This document shows, in pieces, positions 23,023 to 31,161 of a DNA stretch of 31,506 bases; positions within the stretch are counted from its first letter, which is position 1; every line of letters begins with the position of its first letter. Origin of the DNA: an uncultured Alphaproteobacteria bacterium. Lineage in GTDB: Bacteria > Pseudomonadota > Alphaproteobacteria > Rs-D84. Under the pieces are notes generated by a model that did not search any database, was not told where the DNA came from, and worked only from the letters and a program-made list of their open reading frames with translations. Location: assembly GCA_937888635.1 (NCBI GenBank), contig CALARG010000047.1, forward strand, positions 1 to 31,506, given 5' to 3'. Position numbers and translations under genes: made by a program.

Positions 23023-25488
23023 ATGAAAAAAATATCACTGTTGTCTTGTATTGTTTGTGCCGTGGCATTTATGCCAGGGCACGATGCGTTTGCATTGACC
23101 AAAAAAACGACTGCGCCGAAAAAGCAGGCGGCAATTCAAAAAGGAACCAAGGTCAGTACCAAGACAGAAGCCAAAGGCCTGTATGACCAGGAATGTTATG
23201 ACATTTACTACAGTTGTATGGACCAGTTTTGTATTACTGATAATGACAGTGGTGGTACATGTGCATGCAGTGATTTAAGTATTGAATATGACAAGCAGTT
23301 TAATGAAATCAAAGAATTGTTGGCCGAAGCAGAACGCATTTCAACGGTAGAGGTTGAAAAGGTCAAATTGGGGGCAAATGCCGACATCGTGTTCACGGGA
23401 ACGCGTGAATATGACGAAGACGGAAATCTGAAAGAAATTGAAGATATCGGCAAGGATAAGAAAAAGGATATGTTGGCCCTGTGGGATACCCTGTACGATG
23501 AAGAAGAGGACGAGGAAGAAGAATCTGTAATTGATTTTTCATCGTTAAAGGGTGGGGCACTGTATTCTGCAGCCAAGGAAATGTGTATGGAACAGGTTCC
23601 AGAAGAATGTGCGGGCGATATTGCGTTGATTGAAAATATGTATTCGCGCCGTATTACATCGGACTGCAAGGGGTATGAAAACAGTTTGGCAGAAAAAAAG
23701 CAACAGGCTGAAATGGCGGTTGCCAGTGCCGAAGGTGATGTGCGCCAGGCGTTAAAGGAATCGTTTGAAGAATCTAATAAATACGACCTGGGGCAATGTA
23801 TGGTTGAATTTAAAAAGTGTATGCAAACCGAAGATGCCTGTGGTGAAGATTGGGGGAATTGCGTTGGAACCATTGCAATGGAAAATATGCAAAACAACGA
23901 AGCAAAAAGTACCGCTGGTTCCAAGGTTGTTACAATTGATAAATATGAATTTACACCATCCACAATGGAAATCTTGAACAATAAACGCATTATTTGCGAA
24001 AATGTATTGTCCAATTGTGTGGCGGTTCGTGATATGGTTTGGCCGGCATTTTTGAAAGAAGCAGCACCAACATTAAAGTTGGCAGAATTGGATGTGGAAT
24101 CAAAGTTCCGTCAGTCTTGTTTGACAGATATTTCAGAATGTATTCAAAAGGCGTGCAAGGACGATATCGTCGGTAAGGGTAAAGACACAATGGATGCATG
24201 CTTGTCGCGTCCGGATATGGTACGCAGTTTCTGCAAGGTTGAAATTGACCCGTGTGAACGCATGGAACCATTAATCTGGGGTTATGTAAAAGATAAATTG
24301 GCGGCAATGCGTGTTGATGCATGTACCCAGGAAGTAAAAGATTGCTTTACCGCGGAAACCCGTTGTGGTGAAAACTTCCAGAATTGTATTGGTATGGACT
24401 ACGACTATATACATGATATTTGTCCGATTGACAGTTTGGTTGTCTGCAAGGCAAATAATGAAGGCTTTTCAATGGATGATTTGGATTCAATGCTGATGGG
24501 ATTGTATCTGAATATTGATAATGCAGCGATGGAACAGTGTCAAAATCTGGTTGATGCCAAAATGGAGGAAGTCTGTGGCAGTACAACTGATTGTAATCGT
24601 TTCGCCGCCGATGATACAATGGGTTCGGGCAGTATCCGTTCACAAAAGGTTGGGACATCATATCGTGTGACAGGGATGATTTCATTTGGTTCAATTAAGA
24701 TGGGCAATGCGTCAGGTCGTACCAAGGATTCTGACGGTGATGACGATGATATATTGGGGCCAGGTGAATTAGGAGTTAAAGAGTATCTGTCTAAGGTTCG
24801 TTCCATGAATCTGGGTAAGGTTGAAAATGCAGAAGGTATCATTGCATCTATTGAAGAAGAATTGAATAATATTGTTGGTACAATCAATCGCACAATTGAA
24901 ATGATTGAACAAGATCCAAAGATTCAGTTCTGTGTGACGGGCCGTAATTTAGAACAGATTACAGGTAAAAAACGTGATAAGACAACCGCGCGATTCCCAA
25001 ATCTGTTAACCCAGGTCAAGATGCAGATTGCGATTTCTGCTTTGCGCAAGGCCCAGGATAATTATAACAAGAAATTGAATGAAGAAATTTCCAAGGCGAC
25101 TAAAGATGCATCTGCGGACTTGGCACAATATATGTGTCAAAAGATTGCCCAGAACAGTGGTGGCAGTATCGGCGCAACACATGTTGATACACCGCTGACC
25201 CCACCATATGCAATTTCATACGATGTTGGATCAGGCCTGACAACCGAAGAACTGATGCAGGGTGGAAAATCTGAATCAAAGTTCCAAAGTTCAAATGGCA
25301 GTGGAACAACAACAGAAACGACGGCATTGTTTAGTCGTGAAAACAGAAATTGTCATGTATGTAAGACAATTACAAGTTTAAGTTGTAAGAATAAGAAGAA
25401 AAAAGGGTTCCTTGGCATCGGTGCCAGCAATGCCCAAGAATGTGATACCGAGGTTATCGGTCCAGAATGTCAAGATATTGCGATGTAA
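23023..25488 (+). CDS. Large secreted Cys-rich protein, 821 aa
   Basis: The ATG at 23023 follows GGTGGAGAGAG; the GTG at 23011 lies in this ribosome-binding site and is not the start. Signal peptide ~1-25 (ending DAFA), then a short Lys/Thr linker. Head C58-x(6)-CMDQFC with CAC (80-82). An acidic EEEDEEEE patch is near 165. CG repeats: CMQTEDACGEDWGNC (~266-280) and CFTAETRCGENFQNC (~441-455). The helical stretch before ARFPNLLTQVKMQI matches the 995-aa protein (AARFPELTKQMRMI). The end has NCHVC and further cysteines (~776 onward), as in its operon partner, but no clear glycine zipper. It is the closest paralogue of the 995-aa protein. Exported and probably disulfide-bonded; function unknown. 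Confidence 0.88.
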   Translation: MKKISLLSCIVCAVAFMPGHDAFALTKKTTAPKKQAAIQKGTKVSTKTEAKGLYDQECYDIYYSCMDQFCITDNDSGGTCACSDLSIEYDKQFNEIKELLAEAERISTVEVEKVKLGANADIVFTGTREYDEDGNLKEIEDIGKDKKKDMLALWDTLYDEEEDEEEESVIDFSSLKGGALYSAAKEMCMEQVPEECAGDIALIENMYSRRITSDCKGYENSLAEKKQQAEMAVASAEGDVRQALKESFEESNKYDLGQCMVEFKKCMQTEDACGEDWGNCVGTIAMENMQNNEAKSTAGSKVVTIDKYEFTPSTMEILNNKRIICENVLSNCVAVRDMVWPAFLKEAAPTLKLAELDVESKFRQSCLTDISECIQKACKDDIVGKGKDTMDACLSRPDMVRSFCKVEIDPCERMEPLIWGYVKDKLAAMRVDACTQEVKDCFTAETRCGENFQNCIGMDYDYIHDICPIDSLVVCKANNEGFSMDDLDSMLMGLYLNIDNAAMEQCQNLVDAKMEEVCGSTTDCNRFAADDTMGSGSIRSQKVGTSYRVTGMISFGSIKMGNASGRTKDSDGDDDDILGPGELGVKEYLSKVRSMNLGKVENAEGIIASIEEELNNIVGTINRTIEMIEQDPKIQFCVTGRNLEQITGKKRDKTTARFPNLLTQVKMQIAISALRKAQDNYNKKLNEEISKATKDASADLAQYMCQKIAQNSGGSIGATHVDTPLTPPYAISYDVGSGLTTEELMQGGKSESKFQSSNGSGTTTETTALFSRENRNCHVCKTITSLSCKNKKKKGFLGIGASNAQECDTEVIGPECQDIAM

Positions 25489-25517
25489 AAAATCCCCCCC
25501 TGTTGGGGGATTTTTTT
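25489..25517 (+). terminator. Rho-independent terminator
   Basis: AAATCCCCC, short loop, GGGGGATTT and a T run directly after the stop codon at 25488; it ends the two-gene operon. Confidence 0.85.
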
Positions 25518-25528
25518 AGTGGGTAGTT

Positions 25529-25720
25529 GTTAGTGTAAGTGGTTAGTGTTGGCTATGATCTGTTATTTTTGTTCCTTACATCGTCATACCCACGCAGGTG
25601 GGTATCAATTGCCCCGCAGGGGCTGAATTTAAAAAGTCTGCGACGCAGTGGATTTCCGCATTTGCGGGAATGACGAAAGTTTTTAATTTCTTTCTAACAC
25701 TAACCACTTATCACTTAACT
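25529..25720. repeat. Compound palindromic element with 14-base terminal inverted repeats
   Basis: AAGTGGTTAGTGTT at 25537-25550 recurs inverted and perfect at 25696-25709. Inside are an inverted unit CGTCATACCCAC-GCAG-GTGGGTAT (25582-25603), the small palindrome GCCCCGCAGGGGC (25611-25623), and a forward unit GTGGATTTCCGC to GGGAATGACG (~25648-25675). The left edge TTAGTGTAAGTGG matches 14678. There is no gene inside. It resembles a small non-autonomous (MITE-like) element placed just after a terminator. Confidence 0.75.
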
Positions 25721-25742
25721 AAACTTTTGTTTATCAATATAT

Positions 25743-25771
25743 TTGATTTTTTTTTAAATTTTGCGTATAAT
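25743..25771 (+). promoter_or_regulatory. Strong sigma70-type promoter of the candidate RNA
   Basis: TTGATT (25743-25748), 17 bases, perfect TATAAT (25766-25771). The predicted start is near 25778. Confidence 0.75.
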
Positions 25772-25777
25772 TTTTTT

Positions 25778-26025
25778 GAAACCAAAGGGATTTGGCTTCG
25801 GGACCGTAAGAAAGTCCGTAAATCAGTTGATGTGCGAATCGTTGCATATCAAATCCGCAGGTGTAATATTGCGGCACATGATGTGCCTTTTGTTATGCCA
25901 TTCCCCGCATGGTCGGGGGGCTGTCGGTTATACAACAGGCGTTGTCCAAAGGCCGGCGGGGTCATTACTGATTTATGATTTTCTTAACCCACCCGACCGT
26001 CAAATTTCTTTGGCGGCATTTTTTT
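25778..26025 (+). ncRNA. Candidate structured non-coding RNA (or long leader), about 250 nt
   Basis: The stretch between a consensus promoter and a rho-independent terminator has no convincing ORF. Visible helices: CCAAA/TTTGG (25782-25795), GGAC/GTCC (25801-25817), a nine-pair helix TTGATGTGC/GCATATCAA (25827-25852), CCGCAG/TTGCGG (25855-25874), GGCAC/GTGCC (25873-25887), CCCCG/CGGGG (25903-25918), ACAAC/GTTGT (25932-25945). A long-range GGTCGGG/CCCGACC (25911-25917 with 25992-25998) could compete with the local hairpin and the terminator base. It does not show the conserved cores of RNase P RNA, tmRNA or SRP RNA. Alternatively it is an attenuated leader of the autotransporter gene at 26137. 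Confidence 0.6.
25997..26025 (+). terminator. Rho-independent terminator of the candidate RNA
   Basis: CCGTCAAA, loop TTTC, TTTGGCGG (eight pairs with one G-U), then CA and seven T. Confidence 0.75.
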
Positions 26026-26136
26026 AAGAAATCAAGTAGAAATAGGATGTTTTTTCTATTGATTATTAAAAATAATGTGGTACGAATTAATTCATAGGGA
26101 TTTGGAATTTAATCTTAAAATTAGAAAGGAGTGGCT

Positions 26137-29100
26137 ATGTCCAATAATAAACACTTTGCGGATTTATTAAAAGTCTGCAGTATTTTGCCAGCATTGGCAA
26201 TTATGCCGGCAATGGCAGAGGTTCCAGAAGGCTTTGTTGAATCAACAGAACAGGCCATTTCAGAACCAATGAACATTGTCGGAAAAACGTATGAAAACTT
26301 GTATGTGCGTTCTCCAGAAGAGACACCGGTAGCTGATCAAAATCTGACGAATTTGTATGTTACGCATGGTACAAAGACATCAAATATTTCAAATTCAAAG
26401 TTTCATAATAATAATGCAGAGGTTGGTGGTGCAATTGCTGTCGCAGGTGGTGGTAGTCCATATTGGCCAGAAAAATTGGGTGGCAATCAAACTGAAGTTG
26501 TTGTTACAAATTCTACCTTTTCTGAAAACAGTGCGTTGTATGATGCCGGGGCGATTGGAAACTATGGTTTCTTGACCATTGGTGAAGGGGTTGAATTTAG
26601 AAACAATACTAGTGTTAATGGTATTGACACAGTTGATTATATGGGTGGTGGTGCCCTGGGGTTGGGATCGTTGTCTACAACAACAATTGATGATGATACC
26701 AAGTTTATTGAAAACTATTCTGGAACACATGGTGGTGCGATTGCAACACGTCGTTCTGAAAATGGTAATAATCATATTGCGAAGTTAGATATTAAGGGTT
26801 ATTTTGAATTAAATGAGGCCAAATATCGTGGTGGTGCAATTTACAATACGTTCTATAATGGGTTGAAAGATGGAACCGGTGTAACTGTTGATGCAGATTT
26901 TGTTAGCAATCATGCAGGACAATCGGGTGGTGCAATCTATAACGATGGCGTATTGGACAAGTCGTCAGAAAAACTTGGGGCCGTTATGACCATTAATGAT
27001 TCTGATTTCGAATACAATACCGCTGGTGTTAATGGTGGTGCGATTTACAATACCGGTAAATTGACGATCGTTGATTCGGATTTTGTTGAAAATTCTGCGG
27101 GTAATGATGGTGGCGCAATTTATAATGAAGGTACATTGGATATTGAAGATGCCGAATTTGTAGTGAACAGTGCCAAAAGGTATGGTGGCGGGATTGCCAA
27201 TTATTCAAAATTAGTGTTGAATAATGTTGATTTTGAAAAGAATAATGCTTATGTCGGTGGGGCAATGTTCTTGGCCACGGGGTCAGATACGACAATTTCA
27301 AATTCTGTGTTTGATAACAATACCGCAGATTATGGTGGTGCGGTTTACACAGCGACAGGAATTAAAAATGTTAATGTTTCTGATTCAAAGTTTACAAATA
27401 ATTCAGCCAAGGGAACAGGTGCCTTTGGATTATTTAACAAGGGTACTTTGACCAATGTTTTGTTTGAAAACAACAAGTCAACAGATGCGACCAGCAGTGC
27501 AGGTGCATTGTTCTTGGGGTCATTGGCACAGGCGCAATTGGATTCAGTGCAGTTTGTAAAAAATACTTCGGCCAGCGCGGGTGGTGCGATTGCAACACGC
27601 GTTGCACAGAATGAAGATGGCTCCAAAAATAGAAACGATGGTACGTTGGATATTGTTGATAGCACGTTTGTAAAAAATACAGCGACAACTGATGGCGGTG
27701 CGATTTATAACACTTTCTATAACAGTGTTGAAGTAGAAGGTGGTGCGTATGTTGCTAAGTCATCGTTTGTAGGCAACAAGGCGACCAATGGTGGTGCAAT
27801 TTACAATGATGGCACAGAAGACTATAATGGCAAGCATGCTGTGTTGAATCTGTCGGATTTGACGTTCGCTGACAATATTGCATCGGACAAAGGTGGTGCA
27901 ATCTTTAATGGTGCAGATGCAGTCATCAATATGTCGGGTACCAACGCGTTTACAAATAACACTGCGAACAAAGGCGCAAATGATATTTATAATGCTGGTA
28001 CACTGAACATCACTGGCGGTGAAACAACAATTGGTGGTGGTATCTTGGGTAATGGTACACTGACATTGGCAGAAGGTGCGGTGTTGAATGTTGGCAACGC
28101 GACAATTCGTCAGGATAATCTGGATATTGATGGTATTATCAAGGTATCAGTATTAAGTGACCGTTCTTATGGACGACTGATTGCAGCAAAAGATCTGGAT
28201 GTTGCAGATACTGCAGAATTGCATCTGTCGTTGGGTTCGGTTGGTGAATACGATATGTTCGGTGGACAAGATGCCGGATTTAAGACCATAGAATATGGTG
28301 ACACATATAATGTGACCGAATTAGATGGTGGTATTATTAAGGTTGAAACCAAGTCTGTTGAACAACTGGCCCAGGATACAGGGTTGACAACCCAGGCGGC
28401 GGGTGTTGTTGCAGGTTTGGCAAATTCACACGATTCAACATTGCAGCACATATCACTGGCGGCACAACAGGCATTGAATGCAGGGGACAAGGCATTGGTT
28501 GAACAAGAAGCCAAAAAGTTGAACCCAGAAGAAAAACCTGTGGTTCAGGCATTGGCGTCTGCTGTTCAAAACCAGGTATTGTCGTTGGCCAGTGGGCGTA
28601 TGGCCGGTGCTGTGGCAATGGGACGTGCCGGTGGCGACAGCAGTCAGGAAAATGGTTTCTGGATGCATGGGTTGTTTAACAAATCTAAACTGGATGGCCA
28701 ATTCCATGGATATACACGCGGGGTTGCGTTCGGTATGGATACAATTATTGATGGTAAATACATCCTGGGTGGTGGTTTGGCGTTCAATAATTCTGATGTT
28801 CATTCCAGTGGCCGTGGCGATACAGATATTGACAGTAAAACACTGTTCCTGTATGGCCAGTATAAACCAAACAACTGGTTTGCAAATATGACATTGACAT
28901 ACAATATGGCTGAATATGACGAAACAAAGTCTGTGTTCGGATATAACATAAACAATGTATATGATGTTGATTCATATGGCGCACAAATCATGGGTGGATA
29001 TGATTTCAATACAGGTATCACAACCGAAGCCGGCTTGCGTTATCTGCATATTGACCAGGATGCATATGCCGATATCAGTGCAACAAAAACTGATTTCTTG

Positions 29101-29406
29101 ACCAGTGTTGCAGGCATCAAATACGCATTCGCAATTGAAAATGATTGGGCAATTGAATTGCGCCCAGAATTGCGTGCCGCGTTGACATATGACATTATCA
29201 GCGAAGCAGACGCTGCAACGATTGATATGCCAGGTGTCGCATCGTACAAGGTTGCGGGTGAAAACCTGGATCGCCTGGGCGGTGAATTTGGTATCGGTTT
29301 GACTGCAGACTATAAAGGTCTGAAGGTCACATTGATGTATGATTTGGATTTGCACAAGGATTATACATCACAGACCGGTATGATTAAGTTCCGTACCCAG
29401 TTCTAA
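26137..29406 (+). CDS. Pmp-like autotransporter with GGAI repeats
   Basis: 1089 aa. ATG at 26137 follows AAAGGAG; the GTG at 26131 overlaps that site. Signal peptide ~1-28. Residues ~95-610 carry many GGAI/GGAIYN and FxxN motifs, the hallmark of chlamydial polymorphic outer-membrane proteins, which form a right-handed beta-helix passenger. A module of about 100 residues with GGAIATR, GGAIYNTFYN and GGAIYNDG in order occurs twice (nucleotides ~26730-26950 and ~27580-27820). A helical linker (~740-820) leads into a barrel from ~839 to the end, closing with FRTQF, the expected C-terminal Phe for BAM recognition. Expected role: surface adhesin or envelope protein. The 110 bases upstream show no strong promoter (TTGATT near 26080 has only a weak -10). 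Its own terminator follows. Confidence 0.9.
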   Translation: MSNNKHFADLLKVCSILPALAIMPAMAEVPEGFVESTEQAISEPMNIVGKTYENLYVRSPEETPVADQNLTNLYVTHGTKTSNISNSKFHNNNAEVGGAIAVAGGGSPYWPEKLGGNQTEVVVTNSTFSENSALYDAGAIGNYGFLTIGEGVEFRNNTSVNGIDTVDYMGGGALGLGSLSTTTIDDDTKFIENYSGTHGGAIATRRSENGNNHIAKLDIKGYFELNEAKYRGGAIYNTFYNGLKDGTGVTVDADFVSNHAGQSGGAIYNDGVLDKSSEKLGAVMTINDSDFEYNTAGVNGGAIYNTGKLTIVDSDFVENSAGNDGGAIYNEGTLDIEDAEFVVNSAKRYGGGIANYSKLVLNNVDFEKNNAYVGGAMFLATGSDTTISNSVFDNNTADYGGAVYTATGIKNVNVSDSKFTNNSAKGTGAFGLFNKGTLTNVLFENNKSTDATSSAGALFLGSLAQAQLDSVQFVKNTSASAGGAIATRVAQNEDGSKNRNDGTLDIVDSTFVKNTATTDGGAIYNTFYNSVEVEGGAYVAKSSFVGNKATNGGAIYNDGTEDYNGKHAVLNLSDLTFADNIASDKGGAIFNGADAVINMSGTNAFTNNTANKGANDIYNAGTLNITGGETTIGGGILGNGTLTLAEGAVLNVGNATIRQDNLDIDGIIKVSVLSDRSYGRLIAAKDLDVADTAELHLSLGSVGEYDMFGGQDAGFKTIEYGDTYNVTELDGGIIKVETKSVEQLAQDTGLTTQAAGVVAGLANSHDSTLQHISLAAQQALNAGDKALVEQEAKKLNPEEKPVVQALASAVQNQVLSLASGRMAGAVAMGRAGGDSSQENGFWMHGLFNKSKLDGQFHGYTRGVAFGMDTIIDGKYILGGGLAFNNSDVHSSGRGDTDIDSKTLFLYGQYKPNNWFANMTLTYNMAEYDETKSVFGYNINNVYDVDSYGAQIMGGYDFNTGITTEAGLRYLHIDQDAYADISATKTDFLTSVAGIKYAFAIENDWAIELRPELRAALTYDIISEADAATIDMPGVASYKVAGENLDRLGGEFGIGLTADYKGLKVTLMYDLDLHKDYTSQTGMIKFRTQF

Positions 29407-29423
29407 AAAGACGTGGTAAAAAT

Positions 29424-29451
29424 AAAAATCCCCCGATTGGGGGATTTTTTT
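29424..29451 (+). terminator. Rho-independent terminator of the Pmp-like gene
   Basis: AAAAATCCCCC, loop GATT, GGGGGATTTTTTT, 18 bases after the stop codon. Confidence 0.88.
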
Positions 29452-29477
29452 GTGTCGCAGACTTTGTGCTTAGGCGT

Positions 29478-29502
29478 AAAAAAATACGCCCAAATGGGCG
29501 CA
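29478..29502 (-). terminator. Rho-independent terminator of the 67-aa gene
   Basis: Minus strand TGCGCCC, loop ATTT, GGGCGTA, then seven T, nine bases after the stop codon at 29511. Confidence 0.85.
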
Positions 29503-29510
29503 TGAATCCT

Positions 29511-29714
29511 TTATTGTGCGGGTGGTAATGGTGGCGTTGGAACAGATAATGAACCATCAACGGTATAGTTGCCAGTCATTGTTTGTTCTTCCCATGTGCC
29601 GGATTTTGTGACGCAGTTATCTTTGACATATTGCGAACTGACCAACTGTACAGTTGCCGTCATTGCGGGGGTCGCAATAAAGATAGATAAAAATACTAAA
29701 AATAATGATTTCAT
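29511..29714 (-). CDS. Small secreted protein, 67 aa
   Basis: MKSLFLVFLSIFIATPAMTA is a clean signal peptide (1-20). The mature part of about 47 residues has one cysteine (DNCVTKSGTWEEQTM) and a Pro-rich end (VPTPPLPPAQ). The C-x(4)-GTW spacing faintly resembles CQRLGGTW in the 893-aa protein. A consensus promoter and a terminator of its own support a real, independently expressed gene despite its size. A single cysteine could allow disulfide attachment to another protein, but that is speculation; function unknown. Confidence 0.75.
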   Translation of the reverse strand: MKSLFLVFLSIFIATPAMTATVQLVSSQYVKDNCVTKSGTWEEQTMTGNYTVDGSLSVPTPPLPPAQ

Positions 29715-29742
29715 ATAAGACTGCCCACCATACTTGGTTGTA

Positions 29743-29771
29743 ATTATACTTTATTTTTGTGCTGATGGCAA
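29743..29771 (-). promoter_or_regulatory. Sigma70-type promoter of the 67-aa gene
   Basis: Minus strand TTGCCA (29771-29766), 17 bases, perfect TATAAT (29748-29743), 29 bases before the ATG. Confidence 0.75.
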
Positions 29772-29772
29772 T

Positions 29773-29802
29773 AGTAAAAATCCCCATGCGGGGATTTTTA
29801 CT
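29773..29802 (-). terminator. Terminator of the Trp-repeat gene
   Basis: AGTAAAAATCCCC, loop ATGC or GCAT, GGGGATTTTTACT: a 13-pair perfect stem that includes the stop codon at 29798. The flanking -35 of the next gene starts within a few bases of it. Confidence 0.85.
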
Positions 29803-31108
29803 TGGTTTTTTGTTGAGATATAATAAAGCGTTTTTGACCTGCATCTTTGATGGTTCGGTCGCGCTTGAGTATTGCAGTGCAACGATTGGACAGGTTAAGA
29901 TATAATGCATCGTCGCGTTCGGTAATATTCGTAGCATGGATATTGTAACCGCTGAATTTTTGTTTCTGTAATGATATTCTTGGCTTTAAATCTGTATCAT
30001 AAATTTGCCATATCGGCTTCTTAGGGAAATCGCGATTATCGGTTATTATGCCATGAATCGCCAATAATGTACCGTCAAACAACAATTTTACATTTGTGTT
30101 ATAGTGGTTGGTCAGTATCCGTTTGCCATTCAGGTATACATTATTGTATGCGCCATGCAGGTCAGATTTAACATATTCTATGTATACAGATATTTCTTTT
30201 GGATTTTGTGATTTTGTTTCAGGGATCGTTTGTGCAATTACCTGTTCTGTTGTTTTTTCAATTGGTTGATTCGCAGTGGCGGGAACGGTTTTGTGGGTGC
30301 GTTTGCCTGTAAACTTTTGCGTTGCGGCATCATATCCAGGGAATGCGGCCGATAAAGCGGCGTTTAGTTCCGGTTCAATTGGTAAATTGTGTTTCTTGCG
30401 ATGATAATATGCAGCACGAAGATTTACAGCAGGTGTTTGTGACCAATCGGTTTTTTTTGATGGCTTTTTTGTGTCGTCGCATTCTGCCAGTGCCGCCGTT
30501 ATTTCAGCGGGGATTTCCAAGCCACGCGAAGTACGATAGGCAATTGCGGTTTGCAGTGCTTTTTTGGACTTTTTTGACCAATCGGTTTTCTTGCGTGGTA
30601 TTGCCAGGGTCACAGGGTCAAAATTTGGAAAACGCTTTTGTAATTCTAACAATAACGCAGGTTCAATTGGCGTGCCGGTTACGCGACGATTATTTAGTGC
30701 GGTACGCAATTGCTGGTTTGTGACATTTTCCCAATCTGTAATTCTGGTGCTGCGACGGGTGATAATGTGTGTTTGGGGGTCGTATGTCGGGAATCTTTTC
30801 TGCAGTTCAGCATCTAATTCAGGTTCAATTTCTTTGCCGGCTTTTCTGCGGCTGCTTAATGCGCTGTACAACGCGAAATCAGATTTTTCTGCCCAGTTTA
30901 TTGTGCGTTTGCGATATGTTCTTTTTTTCTGGGGCTGGGCTGGGGCAGGTTGCGCCTGGGGGTGGGACATCAGATTTTTTTGGATAATATCATAAATGAC
31001 TTTTTCTGATATCGCAGTGGTCAGGTCGTTTATGCAACACTTTAAATTTTCAATAGCCTGTTCTATTTTTTCTTCTGCGGTTAGTTGTGTGTTTTTTTTG
31101 CGTGCCAT
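29798..31108 (-). CDS. Cytosolic protein with four Trp-centred helical repeats
   Basis: 436 aa, no signal peptide, start preceded by AAGGA. Residues 1-45 look helical. A Pro/Gln linker and a basic patch (KKRTYRKR) follow. Four repeats of about 38-49 residues begin with [TI][DN]W (Trp at 72, 126, 177 and 222). They follow the pattern DW-x(8-9)-L-x(2)-A-x(3)-R-x(3)-G-x-[PE]IEPEL-x(3)-L-x(3)-FP-x-[YF]D, with the third copy shortened. The linkers between repeats are Lys/Arg-rich. Residues ~300-436 are beta-rich (VYIEYVKSDLHGAYNNVYLN, LLFDGTLLAIHGI). The basic helical repeats would suit binding to nucleic acid, but that is inferred from composition only. It follows the ABC exporter gene by 53 bases in the same direction and may be co-transcribed. 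Confidence 0.85.
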   Translation of the reverse strand: MARKKNTQLTAEEKIEQAIENLKCCINDLTTAISEKVIYDIIQKNLMSHPQAQPAPAQPQKKRTYRKRTINWAEKSDFALYSALSSRRKAGKEIEPELDAELQKRFPTYDPQTHIITRRSTRITDWENVTNQQLRTALNNRRVTGTPIEPALLLELQKRFPNFDPVTLAIPRKKTDWSKKSKKALQTAIAYRTSRGLEIPAEITAALAECDDTKKPSKKTDWSQTPAVNLRAAYYHRKKHNLPIEPELNAALSAAFPGYDAATQKFTGKRTHKTVPATANQPIEKTTEQVIAQTIPETKSQNPKEISVYIEYVKSDLHGAYNNVYLNGKRILTNHYNTNVKLLFDGTLLAIHGIITDNRDFPKKPIWQIYDTDLKPRISLQKQKFSGYNIHATNITERDDALYLNLSNRCTAILKRDRTIKDAGQKRFIISQQKTK

Positions 31109-31161
31109 TTTGATTTATTCCTTGTTTTATCCCTCTGACAATCCCCCCATAGATAGTGCTT

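Noticed and set aside
25778..26025. Assignment as RNase P RNA, tmRNA or SRP RNA
   Set aside because: AGAAAGTCCG resembles one RNase P core strand, but the other conserved blocks are missing. No AND-type tag or CCA arm of tmRNA and no SRP core were seen.
25598..26027. ORFs of 126 and 88 aa crossing the candidate RNA
   Set aside because: No plausible ribosome-binding site, unnatural composition, and they run across the promoter, hairpins and terminator. One begins inside the palindromic element.
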